A stretch of DNA of 59,130 nt from CAG-582 sp964551965 (GCA_964551965.1 CAZKFB010000003.1:1-59130), one strand, 5' to 3'; counted from the stretch's first letter, positions 1-8,341 are shown. A program made the numbers and translations. The notes: generated by a model not told the origin, from the sequence alone.

Positions 1-1
1 T

Positions 2-955
2 ATTTCTAAGATTGAAGCAGATAAGATGGAAATAGTTGAAACTAATTATAATCCATCGGAGATACTAGAGAATGTAGCTAAACTTGTTAAACCAAGAATT
101 GGAGAAAAACCTATTGAAATGGTTACATTATTTGCTCCGGACTTACCTTATATGTTATATGGAGATAGTGGAAAACTAAGACAAATTGTTACAAACATTT
201 TAACTAATGCTGTTAAATATACGGAGAAGGGTAGAATTGCTTTCTATGTTAATTGTATTAATGAAGGCGAATACTCTAAATTAGTTATATCAGTAGAAGA
301 TACTGGTCGTGGTATTAAACCTGAACAAATCGATAAATTATTTACTAAATTCCAAAGACTTGATGAAGATAAAAATACAACTTTAGAGGGAACGGGACTA
401 GGGTTAGCCATTACTAAAAGATTTGTTGAAATGATGGGTGGAAAGATAATTGTTCAAAGTAAATATGGAGAAGGATCTAAATTCACAGTATACTTAAGTC
501 AAAAAATAGTTGCTCGTGAACAAACGGAAGAATCTGTTGTTAAAGAAATACTGAATAAATCTAAAATACCGGAGAAGATAGACTTCAAATCTAAAAAAGT
601 TCTAATTGTCGATGATAATAAAATTAATTTACGTGTTGCATCTAAGTTACTATCTAACTTTGATATAACAGCAGATACCGTAGAAAGTGGCTTTGAATGT
701 ATTGATAAAATCAATGAAGGTATTAAATATGATTTAATCTTACTTGATGATATGATGCCAAGAATGAGTGGAGTAGAAACATTACAAAAACTAAAAGAAA
801 TATCAGGATTTAATATACCGGTAGTTGCTTTAACAGCTAATGCTATTTCAGGTATGAGAGAGCAATACTTAGAATCAGGATTTAATGATTATTTAGCTAA
901 GCCTATTGAAAGAGAAGAACTATCGAGAGTATTAAGAGAATATTTAAGCAAATAA
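2..955 (+). CDS. Hybrid sensor histidine kinase, C-terminal part (5' end outside window)
   Basis: The frame is open from base 2 and begins with the ISKIEADK segment that follows the dimerisation helix in hybrid kinases, so the sensor and phospho-acceptor His lie upstream of the window. The HATPase domain shows the N box (IVTNILTNAVKYTEKG), the G1 box (VEDTGRGI) and the G2 box (GTGLGLAITKRF). A receiver domain follows with VDDN, the phospho-acceptor Asp in LLDDMMP, the Thr of ALTAN and the Lys of LAKP. This order is typical of hybrid kinases that relay phosphate within one chain. The signal and final target cannot be seen, and no partner regulator is adjacent. The call is firm; the pathway is unknown. 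Confidence 0.93.
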   Translation: MSKIEADKMEIVETNYNPSEILENVAKLVKPRIGEKPIEMVTLFAPDLPYMLYGDSGKLRQIVTNILTNAVKYTEKGRIAFYVNCINEGEYSKLVISVEDTGRGIKPEQIDKLFTKFQRLDEDKNTTLEGTGLGLAITKRFVEMMGGKIIVQSKYGEGSKFTVYLSQKIVAREQTEESVVKEILNKSKIPEKIDFKSKKVLIVDDNKINLRVASKLLSNFDITADTVESGFECIDKINEGIKYDLILLDDMMPRMSGVETLQKLKEISGFNIPVVALTANAISGMREQYLESGFNDYLAKPIEREELSRVLREYLSK

Positions 956-984
956 AAAGACTAGCTATTATAACTAGTCTTTTT
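954..984. terminator. Bidirectional terminator between convergent genes
   Basis: A perfect 11-bp stem (AAAAAGACTAG / CTAGTCTTTTT) has a 9-nt loop. It starts inside the TAA of the kinase gene, and its other arm overlaps the stop codon of the minus-strand gene, so it serves both. Confidence 0.9.
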
Positions 985-1429
985 AATTATTATTTAGAAA
1001 ATCATCAATTGCATTTGCATCAATAGTATCTTGTTTTGTAGTTTCCTCTTTAATTAATCTAACTTCATTAGTTTCTTCGATATTATTATCTTTCATATCA
1101 ATTGCAATTTCTTTTTCTCCTAGGACTTGAACACGATAGTTACCTTTTCCCGAAACAATTATATGAATAGTTTTAGTTTTTACTAAATCACTTAATTGTT
1201 TAACAGTATCAATAATGAAATTTAAATCTGCTTTATTAGCATTATAGATTTCTTCATTATAATCTTCTAATTCAGCAGTTTGTTTAATAAGCATTATTTG
1301 CTCAATCATGTCATCAATCATCGTTTTAGCATTCATATAGAAACCACGATCATTAACGAATATATTCTTTTCAAATTCAGTAACATTAGCTTCAGCTTCT
1401 GTTATTAGTGTTTTTACTTCTTCCCTCAT
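983..1429 (-). CDS. Uncharacterised 148-residue protein
   Basis: I do not recognise the family. The first ~90 residues look helical and amphipathic (heptad-like Leu/Ile spacing from MREEVKTLITEAE through DTVKQLSDLVK). A short hydrophobic strand region (IHIIVSGKGNYRVQVLG) and an acidic, probably disordered tail follow. There is no signal peptide or membrane segment. The start is supported by AGGAGGA eight bases upstream and by a promoter just beyond it. It is transcribed alone, convergent with the kinase gene. It could be a small soluble regulator or a structural protein; no function is assigned. Confidence 0.75.
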   Translation of the reverse strand: MREEVKTLITEAEANVTEFEKNIFVNDRGFYMNAKTMIDDMIEQIMLIKQTAELEDYNEEIYNANKADLNFIIDTVKQLSDLVKTKTIHIIVSGKGNYRVQVLGEKEIAIDMKDNNIEETNEVRLIKEETTKQDTIDANAIDDFLNNN

Positions 1430-1454
1430 TATTCTTTCCTCCTATTATATATAA

Positions 1455-1482
1455 ATTATAGCATATTTTATAATCTTGTAAA
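1455..1482 (-). promoter_or_regulatory. Promoter of the 148-residue protein gene
   Basis: On the minus strand TTTACA is followed after 16 bases by TATAAT, with a TGC extended -10 in front of the hexamer. It lies about 25 bases upstream of the start codon. Confidence 0.7.
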
Positions 1483-1582
1483 TAAGTAATTTACTTTTTA
1501 TATTTATATGGGATGTAAAGTGCTTTATAAAAATAATTAACAAACTATTCAAATATGTTAGAATTATAATAGGAGTGATTAT

Positions 1583-1702
1583 ATGGACAATGTATTAGAT
1601 GAACTAGAATTACTTGAAGAAATAGATGACATTTTATTATCATTGGATGAAAACAATGATGATGATTCACAAGAGAGTGAGGAAGATAACGATGGACAGT
1701 AG
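1583..1702 (+). CDS. 39-residue acidic small protein, overlaps the next gene
   Basis: The ATG is preceded by AGGAGTG at ideal spacing. The reading frame encodes an extremely acidic peptide: it begins MDNVLDELELLEEIDDILL and ends with a Glu/Asp/Asn/Ser-rich tail. The TAG stop overlaps the following gene by 11 bases, an arrangement that suggests translational coupling. The N-terminal half could form one amphipathic helix that binds a partner, perhaps the helical protein encoded downstream. No family is recognised. The ribosome-binding site and the overlap are the main support. Confidence 0.65.
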   Translation: MDNVLDELELLEEIDDILLSLDENNDDDSQESEEDNDGQ

Positions 1703-3167
1703 TTCAAGACTTTCAGCATATAGAAAATTAATACAAGAGATAAAGAGTGTAGTTAAAGAAAAGAACTTAAGTAGAAGCGATAATTCTTTAATTAAGGGTT
1801 TATTGACTGTATTACAATTTGATTGTGAATTTAAAATATTAAGTGAATGTTATTCTAATAGTGAAGAGTTTAATAAAGTTGTTCCTGATGTAGAAACTAT
1901 TTATGAAAATTATAAAAAAGAATTAGATGTATTAGAAGAAAAGAAAAGAAATAATCAATTTGCTGGTATGGATAGTTTCCGTTATCAAAGATTATCTAAA
2001 GCTACAAATAGATTAGATAATATCTTAAAAATGGTTAAGACTAGAGAATTTAACCATTATATGAATGCAATAGTTGCTTCTTTAAATGAAAGCGATCAAA
2101 TAATTGAAGTATGTGGAACTATATTGAGTGAAGGTGTTCAAGACTTTAGTAGATTATTTGGATGCAGTGCGGTTAAATCTAATGAAGATGGACATATGAC
2201 TGTCGATGGTGATTATGTCGATACTATTTATACTTTATTAAGTCATTCAGATACGATTAAACTAGCAGAACAATATTTGCGTTCTTATAGATTATTGCAT
2301 TTAGATGAATTAAAAGCCAATAGGGATGTTAATAATCGTTTCCGTTGGTATTTGAGTATTATTCAAGATAATTTAGAAGTATTTAGAGAATATATGAAAT
2401 TAATTCAATATTCAAGTAAGAAGAGTCATGAAAAATTATCTATTTGTGAAGCTAAAATAGGAACTTTAGAATTAGAAGCTCATGAGACAAGAAATATTTT
2501 AAGAAGAAATAGTATTCAACAAGAAATATTACGTTTAAAAGAAACAATTGATACTATAAATAATAATCTTGAAAGAGTATTAGAATTAGAGAGTAAAATA
2601 GAATCACTTGGTTGTGGAGGTTTAATTGAAGCTTTAGATACAACAATGAGAGACTCGGAAAATACTCCGGAAGCTAAAGTTGTTCAAATATTAAGACCAT
2701 TGTCGAAGAACTCATTCAATATGAATAACTTAATTGAAAGTGTAAGTGCAGGAATAAGAAAAGAAGATGAAGAAATTGAAAAACGTCAAACTTCTCTTGA
2801 TAGCAAATTGAACGATATTCATAATCCTGTATTAAAAAGTGCTCTAAAGAATAATCCGGAAGATGTTCAAGTTCTATTAAGAATGAGAAATCCTAGTTAT
2901 GGAGCTACTGATGAACAAAAGAGTATAGGGGTATCTCCATACTTAGCTGCCTTATGTTTAAAAGCTATAAAAGATTCTAAGAATTTAACTAGTGAAGAAA
3001 TTGAACAAGCTAGTGAATCATATAATAAAGCAGGCGTATTTGCTAAGATTCAAGCAGATAATGGAATAGTTGCTAATTGTTTATCTTCAATTAATAATTT
3101 AGTAAGTGAAGTAGTTAGTCGTGTTCCTTATGATCCAAACGATTATGAGAAGATAGCATTATTATAA
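1692..3167 (+). CDS. Uncharacterised 491-residue helical/coiled-coil protein
   Basis: The chosen ATG gives MDSSSRLSAYRKL. An in-frame start 66 bases upstream would read through the acidic small gene in a second frame and yields a Met/His-rich run with no ribosome-binding site, so it was rejected. The protein has no signal or membrane segment and is largely helical. A clear coiled-coil stretch lies near residues 255-320 (ILRLKETIDTINNNLERVLELESKIE, seen in shorter heptads). A cysteine-containing segment (FGCSAVKS) lies in the first third. No enzyme motif is recognised. It is co-transcribed with the acidic 39-residue gene, which it may bind. Confidence 0.78.
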   Translation: MDSSSRLSAYRKLIQEIKSVVKEKNLSRSDNSLIKGLLTVLQFDCEFKILSECYSNSEEFNKVVPDVETIYENYKKELDVLEEKKRNNQFAGMDSFRYQRLSKATNRLDNILKMVKTREFNHYMNAIVASLNESDQIIEVCGTILSEGVQDFSRLFGCSAVKSNEDGHMTVDGDYVDTIYTLLSHSDTIKLAEQYLRSYRLLHLDELKANRDVNNRFRWYLSIIQDNLEVFREYMKLIQYSSKKSHEKLSICEAKIGTLELEAHETRNILRRNSIQQEILRLKETIDTINNNLERVLELESKIESLGCGGLIEALDTTMRDSENTPEAKVVQILRPLSKNSFNMNNLIESVSAGIRKEDEEIEKRQTSLDSKLNDIHNPVLKSALKNNPEDVQVLLRMRNPSYGATDEQKSIGVSPYLAALCLKAIKDSKNLTSEEIEQASESYNKAGVFAKIQADNGIVANCLSSINNLVSEVVSRVPYDPNDYEKIALL

Positions 3168-3190
3168 AAAGATATTTTAATATCTTTTTT
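3166..3190 (+). terminator. Intrinsic terminator
   Basis: Stem AAAAAGATAT / ATATCTTTTT has a 4-nt loop and continues into a T run. Its first bases are the last two of the TAA stop codon. Confidence 0.85.
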
Positions 3191-3192
3191 TC

Positions 3193-3221
3193 TTACTTAT
3201 TTTTATAAAAGATGTTATAAT
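3193..3221 (+). promoter_or_regulatory. Promoter of the alpha-CTD-like gene
   Basis: TTACTT and TATAAT are separated by 17 bases, with an extended TGt before the -10. It starts three bases after the preceding terminator. Confidence 0.7.
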
Positions 3222-3268
3222 ATAGATGTATTTGTAATATTTTACATAAAAGGTGAGAGGGTGTAATA

Positions 3269-3493
3269 ATGGCAAAAAAGAATGTTCATGCAGAGAAAGA
3301 TATTAGTGTTTTAGAGTTAGACCCTAAAGTTAATAAAATATTAAAAGAAAACAATATTAATACAGTTGGAGATTTATGGGTTTTAAATAAGAAAAAGCTT
3401 AAAGAAATAGGTATTGCAGATTCTGATATTAAGTTTATATCAATAAAACTTCAATTATTGGGATTAGACTTGAACAAAAAGATATATAATTAA
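3269..3493 (+). CDS. Free-standing RNA polymerase alpha-CTD-like helix-hairpin-helix protein
   Basis: The 74 residues follow the pattern of the RpoA C-terminal domain almost from end to end: ISVLELD...VNKILKENNINTVGDL, then a helix, then a final LGLDL. In RpoA this fold binds UP-element DNA and activators. No polymerase N-terminal domain is present and the neighbours are not ribosomal genes, so this is a detached domain rather than rpoA. The start has GGTGAGAGGG upstream and its own promoter and terminator. It may be a DNA- or sigma-binding accessory factor. That role is inferred from the domain match only. Confidence 0.7.
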   Translation: MAKKNVHAEKDISVLELDPKVNKILKENNINTVGDLWVLNKKKLKEIGIADSDIKFISIKLQLLGLDLNKKIYN

Positions 3494-3515
3494 AGACAAG
3501 TAAGTGTCTTTTTTT
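3492..3515 (+). terminator. Intrinsic terminator
   Basis: AAAGACA / TGTCTTT stem with a 6-nt loop and T tract. The stem starts inside the TAA stop codon. Confidence 0.85.
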
Positions 3516-3544
3516 ATTATTTTAATAATTTAACTCGATTTTTA

Positions 3545-3553
3545 TGTTATAAT
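3545..3553 (+). promoter_or_regulatory. Extended -10 promoter element
   Basis: TGtTATAAT lies about 30 bases before the start of the 729-residue gene. No convincing -35 is present. Confidence 0.55.
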
Positions 3554-3585
3554 CATGATAGTAGGTAGGTATAGGAGGTATACGT

Positions 3586-5775
3586 ATGCGTATTAATGAA
3601 ATTAGAAAAAGTATTATTCAATCATCATCAGCAGAATATATTGATGAAATAACGGAGTATTTATGTAATTGTAACTTTGCTAATAAAGGTATAAAGGAAG
3701 TTGAGGATTTATTTGCTTACTCTTATAATAATAAATCTAAAAGAGATGAAGAAGACTTCAAATATTTCTATGATAAAGTTGCATATATAGATTTTTGTAA
3801 GTTCAATAATATGGGCCACAATGCATTAGCTGCTAAAAAATATTTAGCTGCAGCATTTAATCCTAAAACGCGTGAATTTTCCTATAACTCTAATAAGTTT
3901 TATAAAGAAGGTAATACTAATTTAGATACTATTTTAGTATTAAATGTAAAGGGTAAAGAGATATATAAAGTTTTAACTTCTATATATACTTGTTTAAGAG
4001 ATAATGGAATTGACAATTGTATTACTATACCATCTTTTAATCGTTTTGAGGAGGGATTAACAGATAGTATTCGTATTAGTATTAATGCTGCTGATATGGA
4101 AAGAGTTGTTAATCTAATTAATGATTTACCTCTACCTATAATAAATTTAATTGACAAACCAAATATACTATATCCTAGAGTTAATGATTATATTGGTTAT
4201 GATAGACACTTTTCTCAAATAGATGGTGTTGATGCTAGAGTTTCTCGTATTTTATGTGGTGAAATTTCTTATGCTTTATTCTCTACAACAATAGATTATA
4301 TCAATAATGATGGAAATGAAAAAATCGAGAATGGAGAAGAAACTATTCTTGAATATAGAAAGAAATGCTTAGCAGAAGATAAGCCTTTAGTTGAATGTGA
4401 TTTAAGAATATTACAACGTATGATTTCTATAGATCCATCTAATAAGGATTTATTTAAGAAAAATCTTAGAGATGCTCTTTTAGGAACTACAAAGACTAAA
4501 TCTGCTTACATTAATAAAGAAACAAATGAACTATTTGATGATATTTATGGACGTCTTGATGATGAATCTATTTTATATAATGAGAGTATAGAATTTAATG
4601 TTGAAGCTCCAGTTGTTGAAGTAGAAGATTTAGTTAAAGCTGCTGCTGAAATGGAAGAAGAATTTAATAAAGGTACTGATATAGTAGCTGCGGCTGATAA
4701 TGATCTTTTGGTTACTGAAGAACAACCTAAAGACTTATTAGTTACTGAAGAACAACCTAAGGATTTATTGGTTACTGAAGAACAATCTAAAGATCTATTA
4801 GTTCAAGAAGAACAATCAAAGGAATTAATGGTTGCTGAAGAACAACAAGATTTATTAGTACAAGAGCCAAAAGAAGAAGTAAAAAAAGAAGAAAGCCTAT
4901 ATGAAGCATTTATGAGTAGAAGTGGATCAAGTGAAGAATACTTAAATTCTTTACTTGCTAATGCAATGGGTGGAGTAAAAGCTCCTGAAGAACAAGGAAC
5001 TGTAGCTAAAGAAGAAACTGTTCAAGAAGAGATGGGTACTGAAGGTTCATCTGAAGAAATACAAGCTTCAAGTGCTGTTGAAGAATCAGAAGTTGCAAAA
5101 GAAGATGTTCATTTCTATGAAGAAGCAGCAAGTGTCGGAACTAATTTCGTTGTAGAATCTACTTCAGCTGAAGAGATTGCTAAAGATAAAACTCAAGAAG
5201 AACAAGGTAGTGAGCTAGTAAGACCCGAAGATATGTCTGAAGAACAAAAGAAGTTAGTAAGGGATACTTTTGCTGAGATACCTCAAGAAGATTCAAGATT
5301 CTTAAATTACTTAGATGATGTTTTAAGTAAATTACCTGATACAGGATTAAATATTGAATCTATAAGTGAACAAGCTGAAGAAACACTAGATCCAATGGAG
5401 GTTCAAAGTTTATCATCTAATGCTTTAGATCAACAAATGACATATGAAAGAGCTTTAAAATATAAAGATTTAGTAAGATCAATTAATGTCTTAAATACTA
5501 AAGTTAGAGGGACAGACTTTACTTTATTAGATTATTTTGATCAACAACAACTATTAACAAGAATAAAACCAAACGGTAGATATATGACATTTACTGATGA
5601 AGTTTATAGTGGGCTAGAAGTTGTTGAAGAATGTGTAATTAAATATGTTGCTAATTATGGAAATGTACCATTAGATAAAATAATGGAAGAATATGGCATT
5701 CAAGAATTACAACAACAAGAAAAACAAGATAAGCCTAAAGGATTAAAAGGATTATTTAAGAGAAAAAGATCATAA
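3586..5775 (+). CDS. Uncharacterised 729-residue protein with acidic decapeptide repeats
   Basis: A strong AGGAGG precedes the start. Residues 1-340 look globular and are not assignable. Residues ~345-610 are acidic, low in aromatics and probably disordered. From residue 374 this part contains five to six tandem copies of a 10-residue unit of the form LLVTEEQPKD. Residues ~625-710 look folded again, and the chain ends in a basic LKGLFKRKRS tail. There is no signal peptide or transmembrane segment. The architecture (folded, acidic linker, folded, basic tail) suggests a scaffold or polymer-like protein. No function is known to me. Confidence 0.75.
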   Translation: MRINEIRKSIIQSSSAEYIDEITEYLCNCNFANKGIKEVEDLFAYSYNNKSKRDEEDFKYFYDKVAYIDFCKFNNMGHNALAAKKYLAAAFNPKTREFSYNSNKFYKEGNTNLDTILVLNVKGKEIYKVLTSIYTCLRDNGIDNCITIPSFNRFEEGLTDSIRISINAADMERVVNLINDLPLPIINLIDKPNILYPRVNDYIGYDRHFSQIDGVDARVSRILCGEISYALFSTTIDYINNDGNEKIENGEETILEYRKKCLAEDKPLVECDLRILQRMISIDPSNKDLFKKNLRDALLGTTKTKSAYINKETNELFDDIYGRLDDESILYNESIEFNVEAPVVEVEDLVKAAAEMEEEFNKGTDIVAAADNDLLVTEEQPKDLLVTEEQPKDLLVTEEQSKDLLVQEEQSKELMVAEEQQDLLVQEPKEEVKKEESLYEAFMSRSGSSEEYLNSLLANAMGGVKAPEEQGTVAKEETVQEEMGTEGSSEEIQASSAVEESEVAKEDVHFYEEAASVGTNFVVESTSAEEIAKDKTQEEQGSELVRPEDMSEEQKKLVRDTFAEIPQEDSRFLNYLDDVLSKLPDTGLNIESISEQAEETLDPMEVQSLSSNALDQQMTYERALKYKDLVRSINVLNTKVRGTDFTLLDYFDQQQLLTRIKPNGRYMTFTDEVYSGLEVVEECVIKYVANYGNVPLDKIMEEYGIQELQQQEKQDKPKGLKGLFKRKRS
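4705..4869 (+). repeat. Tandem 30-bp coding repeat (LLVTEEQPKD units)
   Basis: Three nearly identical 30-base units are followed by two or three diverged ones, all in frame. The third codon positions differ between units while the protein is kept, which suggests selection on the peptide rather than very recent slippage. Confidence 0.85.
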
Positions 5776-5787
5776 GATCTTTTTTTT
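5763..5787 (+). terminator. Terminator with the stop codon in its loop
   Basis: AAAAAGATC / GATCTTTTT stem, loop ATAA. The TAA in the loop is the stop codon of the 729-residue gene, so the last codons form the 5' arm. Confidence 0.85.
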
Positions 5788-5788
5788 A

Positions 5789-5817
5789 TTGAATTGTAAC
5801 TTTTTTTTTGGTATAGT
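5789..5817 (+). promoter_or_regulatory. Promoter of the 158-residue protein gene
   Basis: TTGAAT, 17 bases, TATAGT. It begins directly after the T tract of the preceding terminator. Confidence 0.65.
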
Positions 5818-5837
5818 AATTCACTAAGAGGTGTATT

Positions 5838-6314
5838 ATGATGGATTTTACTACTAGAGATGTTTACCATATTATAAATGTTGCTTTAATGGAAAAAGAT
5901 TATCATTCATTAAGTATAGACAAGAAGAGAAGCGCTGTAACTGAATGCTTTAATAATTATTTTGCTTATAAGATATCTCAATTGCATGCTAATTTACTTG
6001 AAAGTGAAGAGTGTAATACCCCAATAGATTATCTTAGAGTATTAGAATCTATTGTTGAAGGAGATCATATGGATAGTCTATCTCATCCTGTTCATTGTTT
6101 AATGAGTCTTATTTCGGGATTACAATCTTATGAAATAGTATGGGAAATAGATGATTCTTTAGATAAACCTTTAATAACTAGTGATAATATATTAAGACAA
6201 TTCGCTACTAGTAGAGATGTGAGTATAGTAGATGCGTTTGGTGTTCTATATGAATATTTTATGACTAGTCCAAACTTAATACCTGAAGATGAAAGACGTT
6301 TATTAAGACAATAA
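5838..6314 (+). CDS. Uncharacterised 158-residue protein
   Basis: The start is one of two adjacent ATGs behind AGAGGTG; the second, three bases later, is equally possible. The sequence is soluble and mostly helical, with two His/Cys-containing patches (GDHMDSLSHPVHC and SEECNTP) but no complete metal-binding signature. It has its own promoter and a terminator shared with the convergent minus-strand gene. No family is recognised. Confidence 0.72.
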   Translation: MMDFTTRDVYHIINVALMEKDYHSLSIDKKRSAVTECFNNYFAYKISQLHANLLESEECNTPIDYLRVLESIVEGDHMDSLSHPVHCLMSLISGLQSYEIVWEIDDSLDKPLITSDNILRQFATSRDVSIVDAFGVLYEYFMTSPNLIPEDERRLLRQ

Positions 6315-6344
6315 AAAATCTTAAGTTAATCTTAAGATTTTTTT
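6314..6344. terminator. Bidirectional terminator
   Basis: AAAAATCTTAAG / CTTAAGATTTTT perfect 12-bp stem with loop TTAAT. It starts in the plus-strand TAA and ends in the minus-strand stop codon. Confidence 0.9.
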
Positions 6345-6795
6345 ATTTTATATGATATCCATTTTCATTTAAACCAAGATTTTTAAGTGTTCTTAATTTT
6401 TCTTCAATGGAATATGTTGTTATTTCTGGTATTATTCTTTTTATTTTTTCACTATTGGCAAAATTAATTATCATTTCAACAACAAAGTCTGACGATTGAA
6501 GATAGTCTTCATCTTTTTCATTAATAGTTCTTAATTTAGTTAGATAACCATTAATATAATTTGACCAATAATATGCATTTCCTTTAACATATACTACTCC
6601 ATATACATCTTGATTGTTTAATAGGAAATAGATTGAATTATTTACATCATATTCTTGATCTTCATCTTTAGAAGTCAATATATCAATATTTTCTTCAATA
6701 AATTTTAATGCATAATATTCTTCTATTCCGGAATTTATTAAATTTTCTAATAATCTTTTAAATTGTTTGTATTCATTTACTTCTTGTAACTCCAT
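6343..6795 (-). CDS. Uncharacterised 150-residue protein coupled to the HipA-like kinase
   Basis: The chosen start (MELQEVNEYKQF) has AGGAGGAAG directly upstream on the minus strand. A longer reading from position 6819 would include that ribosome-binding site as codons and was rejected. The first codons overlap the end of the kinase gene by 23 bases, so the two are translationally coupled. The protein is acidic and soluble with no signal peptide. A Trp/Tyr-rich middle (YYWSNYING) is the only notable patch. Tight coupling suggests a partner, substrate or antagonist of the kinase, but this is position-based inference. Confidence 0.72.
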   Translation of the reverse strand: MELQEVNEYKQFKRLLENLINSGIEEYYALKFIEENIDILTSKDEDQEYDVNNSIYFLLNNQDVYGVVYVKGNAYYWSNYINGYLTKLRTINEKDEDYLQSSDFVVEMIINFANSEKIKRIIPEITTYSIEEKLRTLKNLGLNENGYHIK

Positions 6796-7921
6796 CTTGC
6801 TTCCTCCTGTATGTTTCAATAATGCTTTGTAAGATTTCTAAATGATTATCAAATAATGTTAATATATAATTAAATGTAGTGCTATCCATTTCCATATAAT
6901 TTTCTGCTTCAGCTTGTCTTATTAATTTTTCAATTAAATTGGAAGATACGGAAGATATCATTTGAATAGCTATTTCGTTGTCTTCTTTATCGGAAACTCT
7001 TAAATAATGTTCAAGAACTTCAGGTATTTTTTTCTTGATTTTTTTCATTGGATCTATCGAGTCTTCCGTATCGACAACTAATGTTGGAAAAGCACGATAT
7101 AGGATGTCTTTTCGATTTTCTTCGGGATCTAATCCTCTAATTAGAGCATCTTTATAATATGTCATCATATTTCTATTAAATTCCATTATATGTTCTTCCA
7201 TATTTGGGTAGTTTAAACCAAAAGATGTGGAATTATCGAAAAGTGGGGAATATCTAACATTCTTGTTTGCTATAATACCCCAATTGTTAGGATGTCTATC
7301 ATATTGCATAGTTATTATATCAAATATAAGATTTTTTCTTAAACCTTCAATTATTCTTTCTTTATCTGTTCTTTCAATTTCATTAAAGTTAAATACGATT
7401 GATTGAATACAATCTAAGTTATTTAAATAATTAAACAGGTATCTTTTTCGATCATAGGCTTTAAGCTTTAAGAAATCGTCAGGAATATCATATAGATATC
7501 GGAATAACTTATTTTTTATCAATATCTCTTTCTTATTCTTATAGGGATATTGATTCATGAATTCTTGAAATAATTCGGCTCCTAGAACTAGTTTTTCTTT
7601 TCCTTTAATAATTGATTTAGTAACTACTCCTAATTGCCCATTAAAAGATGCTATTCGATATTCAGCGTGAGGTATACCTAAGTATTCTGCTAAATAAGAA
7701 GATAGGATTTCGCCCCATACATTTATCTTTGCATCTTTTAAAGGTTTAAATAAGTATCTCTCTCCCTCATAGTTAAACCACATTAGGGCGTCGACTCCAT
7801 TACCTTCAAGTTCAACAAAGTCTTTTTGCAGTAATTCTTTCATATCCCCATTGAATTCATAATTGTAGGCATCTTTTAATACATTTTCAATACTCAGTAA
7901 CTCTTTATATTCTTTAAACAT
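6773..7921 (-). CDS. HipA-like protein kinase family protein
   Basis: The fold is recognised from three segments. The N-lobe contains LFKPLKDA followed by EILSSYLAEYLGIPHAEYRI. The catalytic loop is QYDRHPNNWG (Asp208, Asn213). The metal-binding motif is PLFDNSTSFG (Asp229). The last two match the DxHxxN and D-N motifs of HipA/CtkA-type kinases. HipA phosphorylates GltX and CtkA is a secreted kinase. The HipB-like HTH antitoxin expected for a HipA module is absent: the upstream gene is separated by a terminator and has no HTH that I can see. It ends in TGA, the only TGA stop in the window. The start is preceded by AGGGTG. The substrate is unknown. Confidence 0.72.
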   Translation of the reverse strand: MFKEYKELLSIENVLKDAYNYEFNGDMKELLQKDFVELEGNGVDALMWFNYEGERYLFKPLKDAKINVWGEILSSYLAEYLGIPHAEYRIASFNGQLGVVTKSIIKGKEKLVLGAELFQEFMNQYPYKNKKEILIKNKLFRYLYDIPDDFLKLKAYDRKRYLFNYLNNLDCIQSIVFNFNEIERTDKERIIEGLRKNLIFDIITMQYDRHPNNWGIIANKNVRYSPLFDNSTSFGLNYPNMEEHIMEFNRNMMTYYKDALIRGLDPEENRKDILYRAFPTLVVDTEDSIDPMKKIKKKIPEVLEHYLRVSDKEDNEIAIQMISSVSSNLIEKLIRQAEAENYMEMDSTTFNYILTLFDNHLEILQSIIETYRRKQDGVTRSK

Positions 7922-7960
7922 ATTAACACCCTAAATAAATTATAATATAAATTAGAAAAT

Positions 7961-7983
7961 AAAAAAAGATACATTAGTATCTT
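7961..7983 (-). terminator. Terminator of the 119-residue gene (minus strand)
   Basis: AAGATAC / GTATCTT stem, 4-nt loop, followed on the minus strand by six T. It begins in the stop codon of the minus-strand gene and insulates the HipA-like gene from it. Confidence 0.8.
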
Positions 7984-8341
7984 AAACTACTTGTTTTAGT
8001 TCTTTTTCTTGAGCTATATACTTATCATATAAGTCTTTATATTCAATTGGACTAAATAGAGAAGCGTTTTGTAAAATAATAAAACATTTGATTTCTCTTT
8101 CTGAATAATTAACTTCTTCAGTATTAATACTTCTTCTATTAATTATTGGCTCTTCTTTACTTTTATAGTTTTGAGCATTAATTGATCTAAAAGCATTTAA
8201 TCTATTTATGCAATTGGTAAAATATGCAATTTGATTTTCATCGAGACTAGTATCTAGAAAGTTTAATACATATTTTTTTCTTGAGTTTATATTCTGTGTA
8301 TTCTTCTTTGTATCAATTACACTTCTTGGTATTAATGTCAT
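7982..8341 (-). CDS. Uncharacterised 119-residue protein
   Basis: Soluble, basic at the N-terminus (RSVIDTKKNTQNINSRKKY), with a helical middle and a Lys/Glu-rich end. The start has GGGAG upstream. There is no signal peptide, HTH or catalytic motif that I recognise. It lies upstream of the HipA-like gene on the same strand but has its own terminator, so it is probably not part of that unit unless there is read-through. Confidence 0.65.
   Translation of the reverse strand: MTLIPRSVIDTKKNTQNINSRKKYVLNFLDTSLDENQIAYFTNCINRLNAFRSINAQNYKSKEEPIINRRSINTEEVNYSEREIKCFIILQNASLFSPIEYKDLYDKYIAQEKELKQVV

Noticed and set aside
499..4157. Short minus-strand frames at 499-714 and 3900-4157
   Set aside because: They lie entirely inside well-supported plus-strand genes and have Ser/Leu-rich shadow composition and no ribosome-binding sites.
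4705..4869. CRISPR-like or mobile repeat
   Set aside because: The 30-bp units have no spacers, stay in frame and encode a constant decapeptide; they are a protein repeat.
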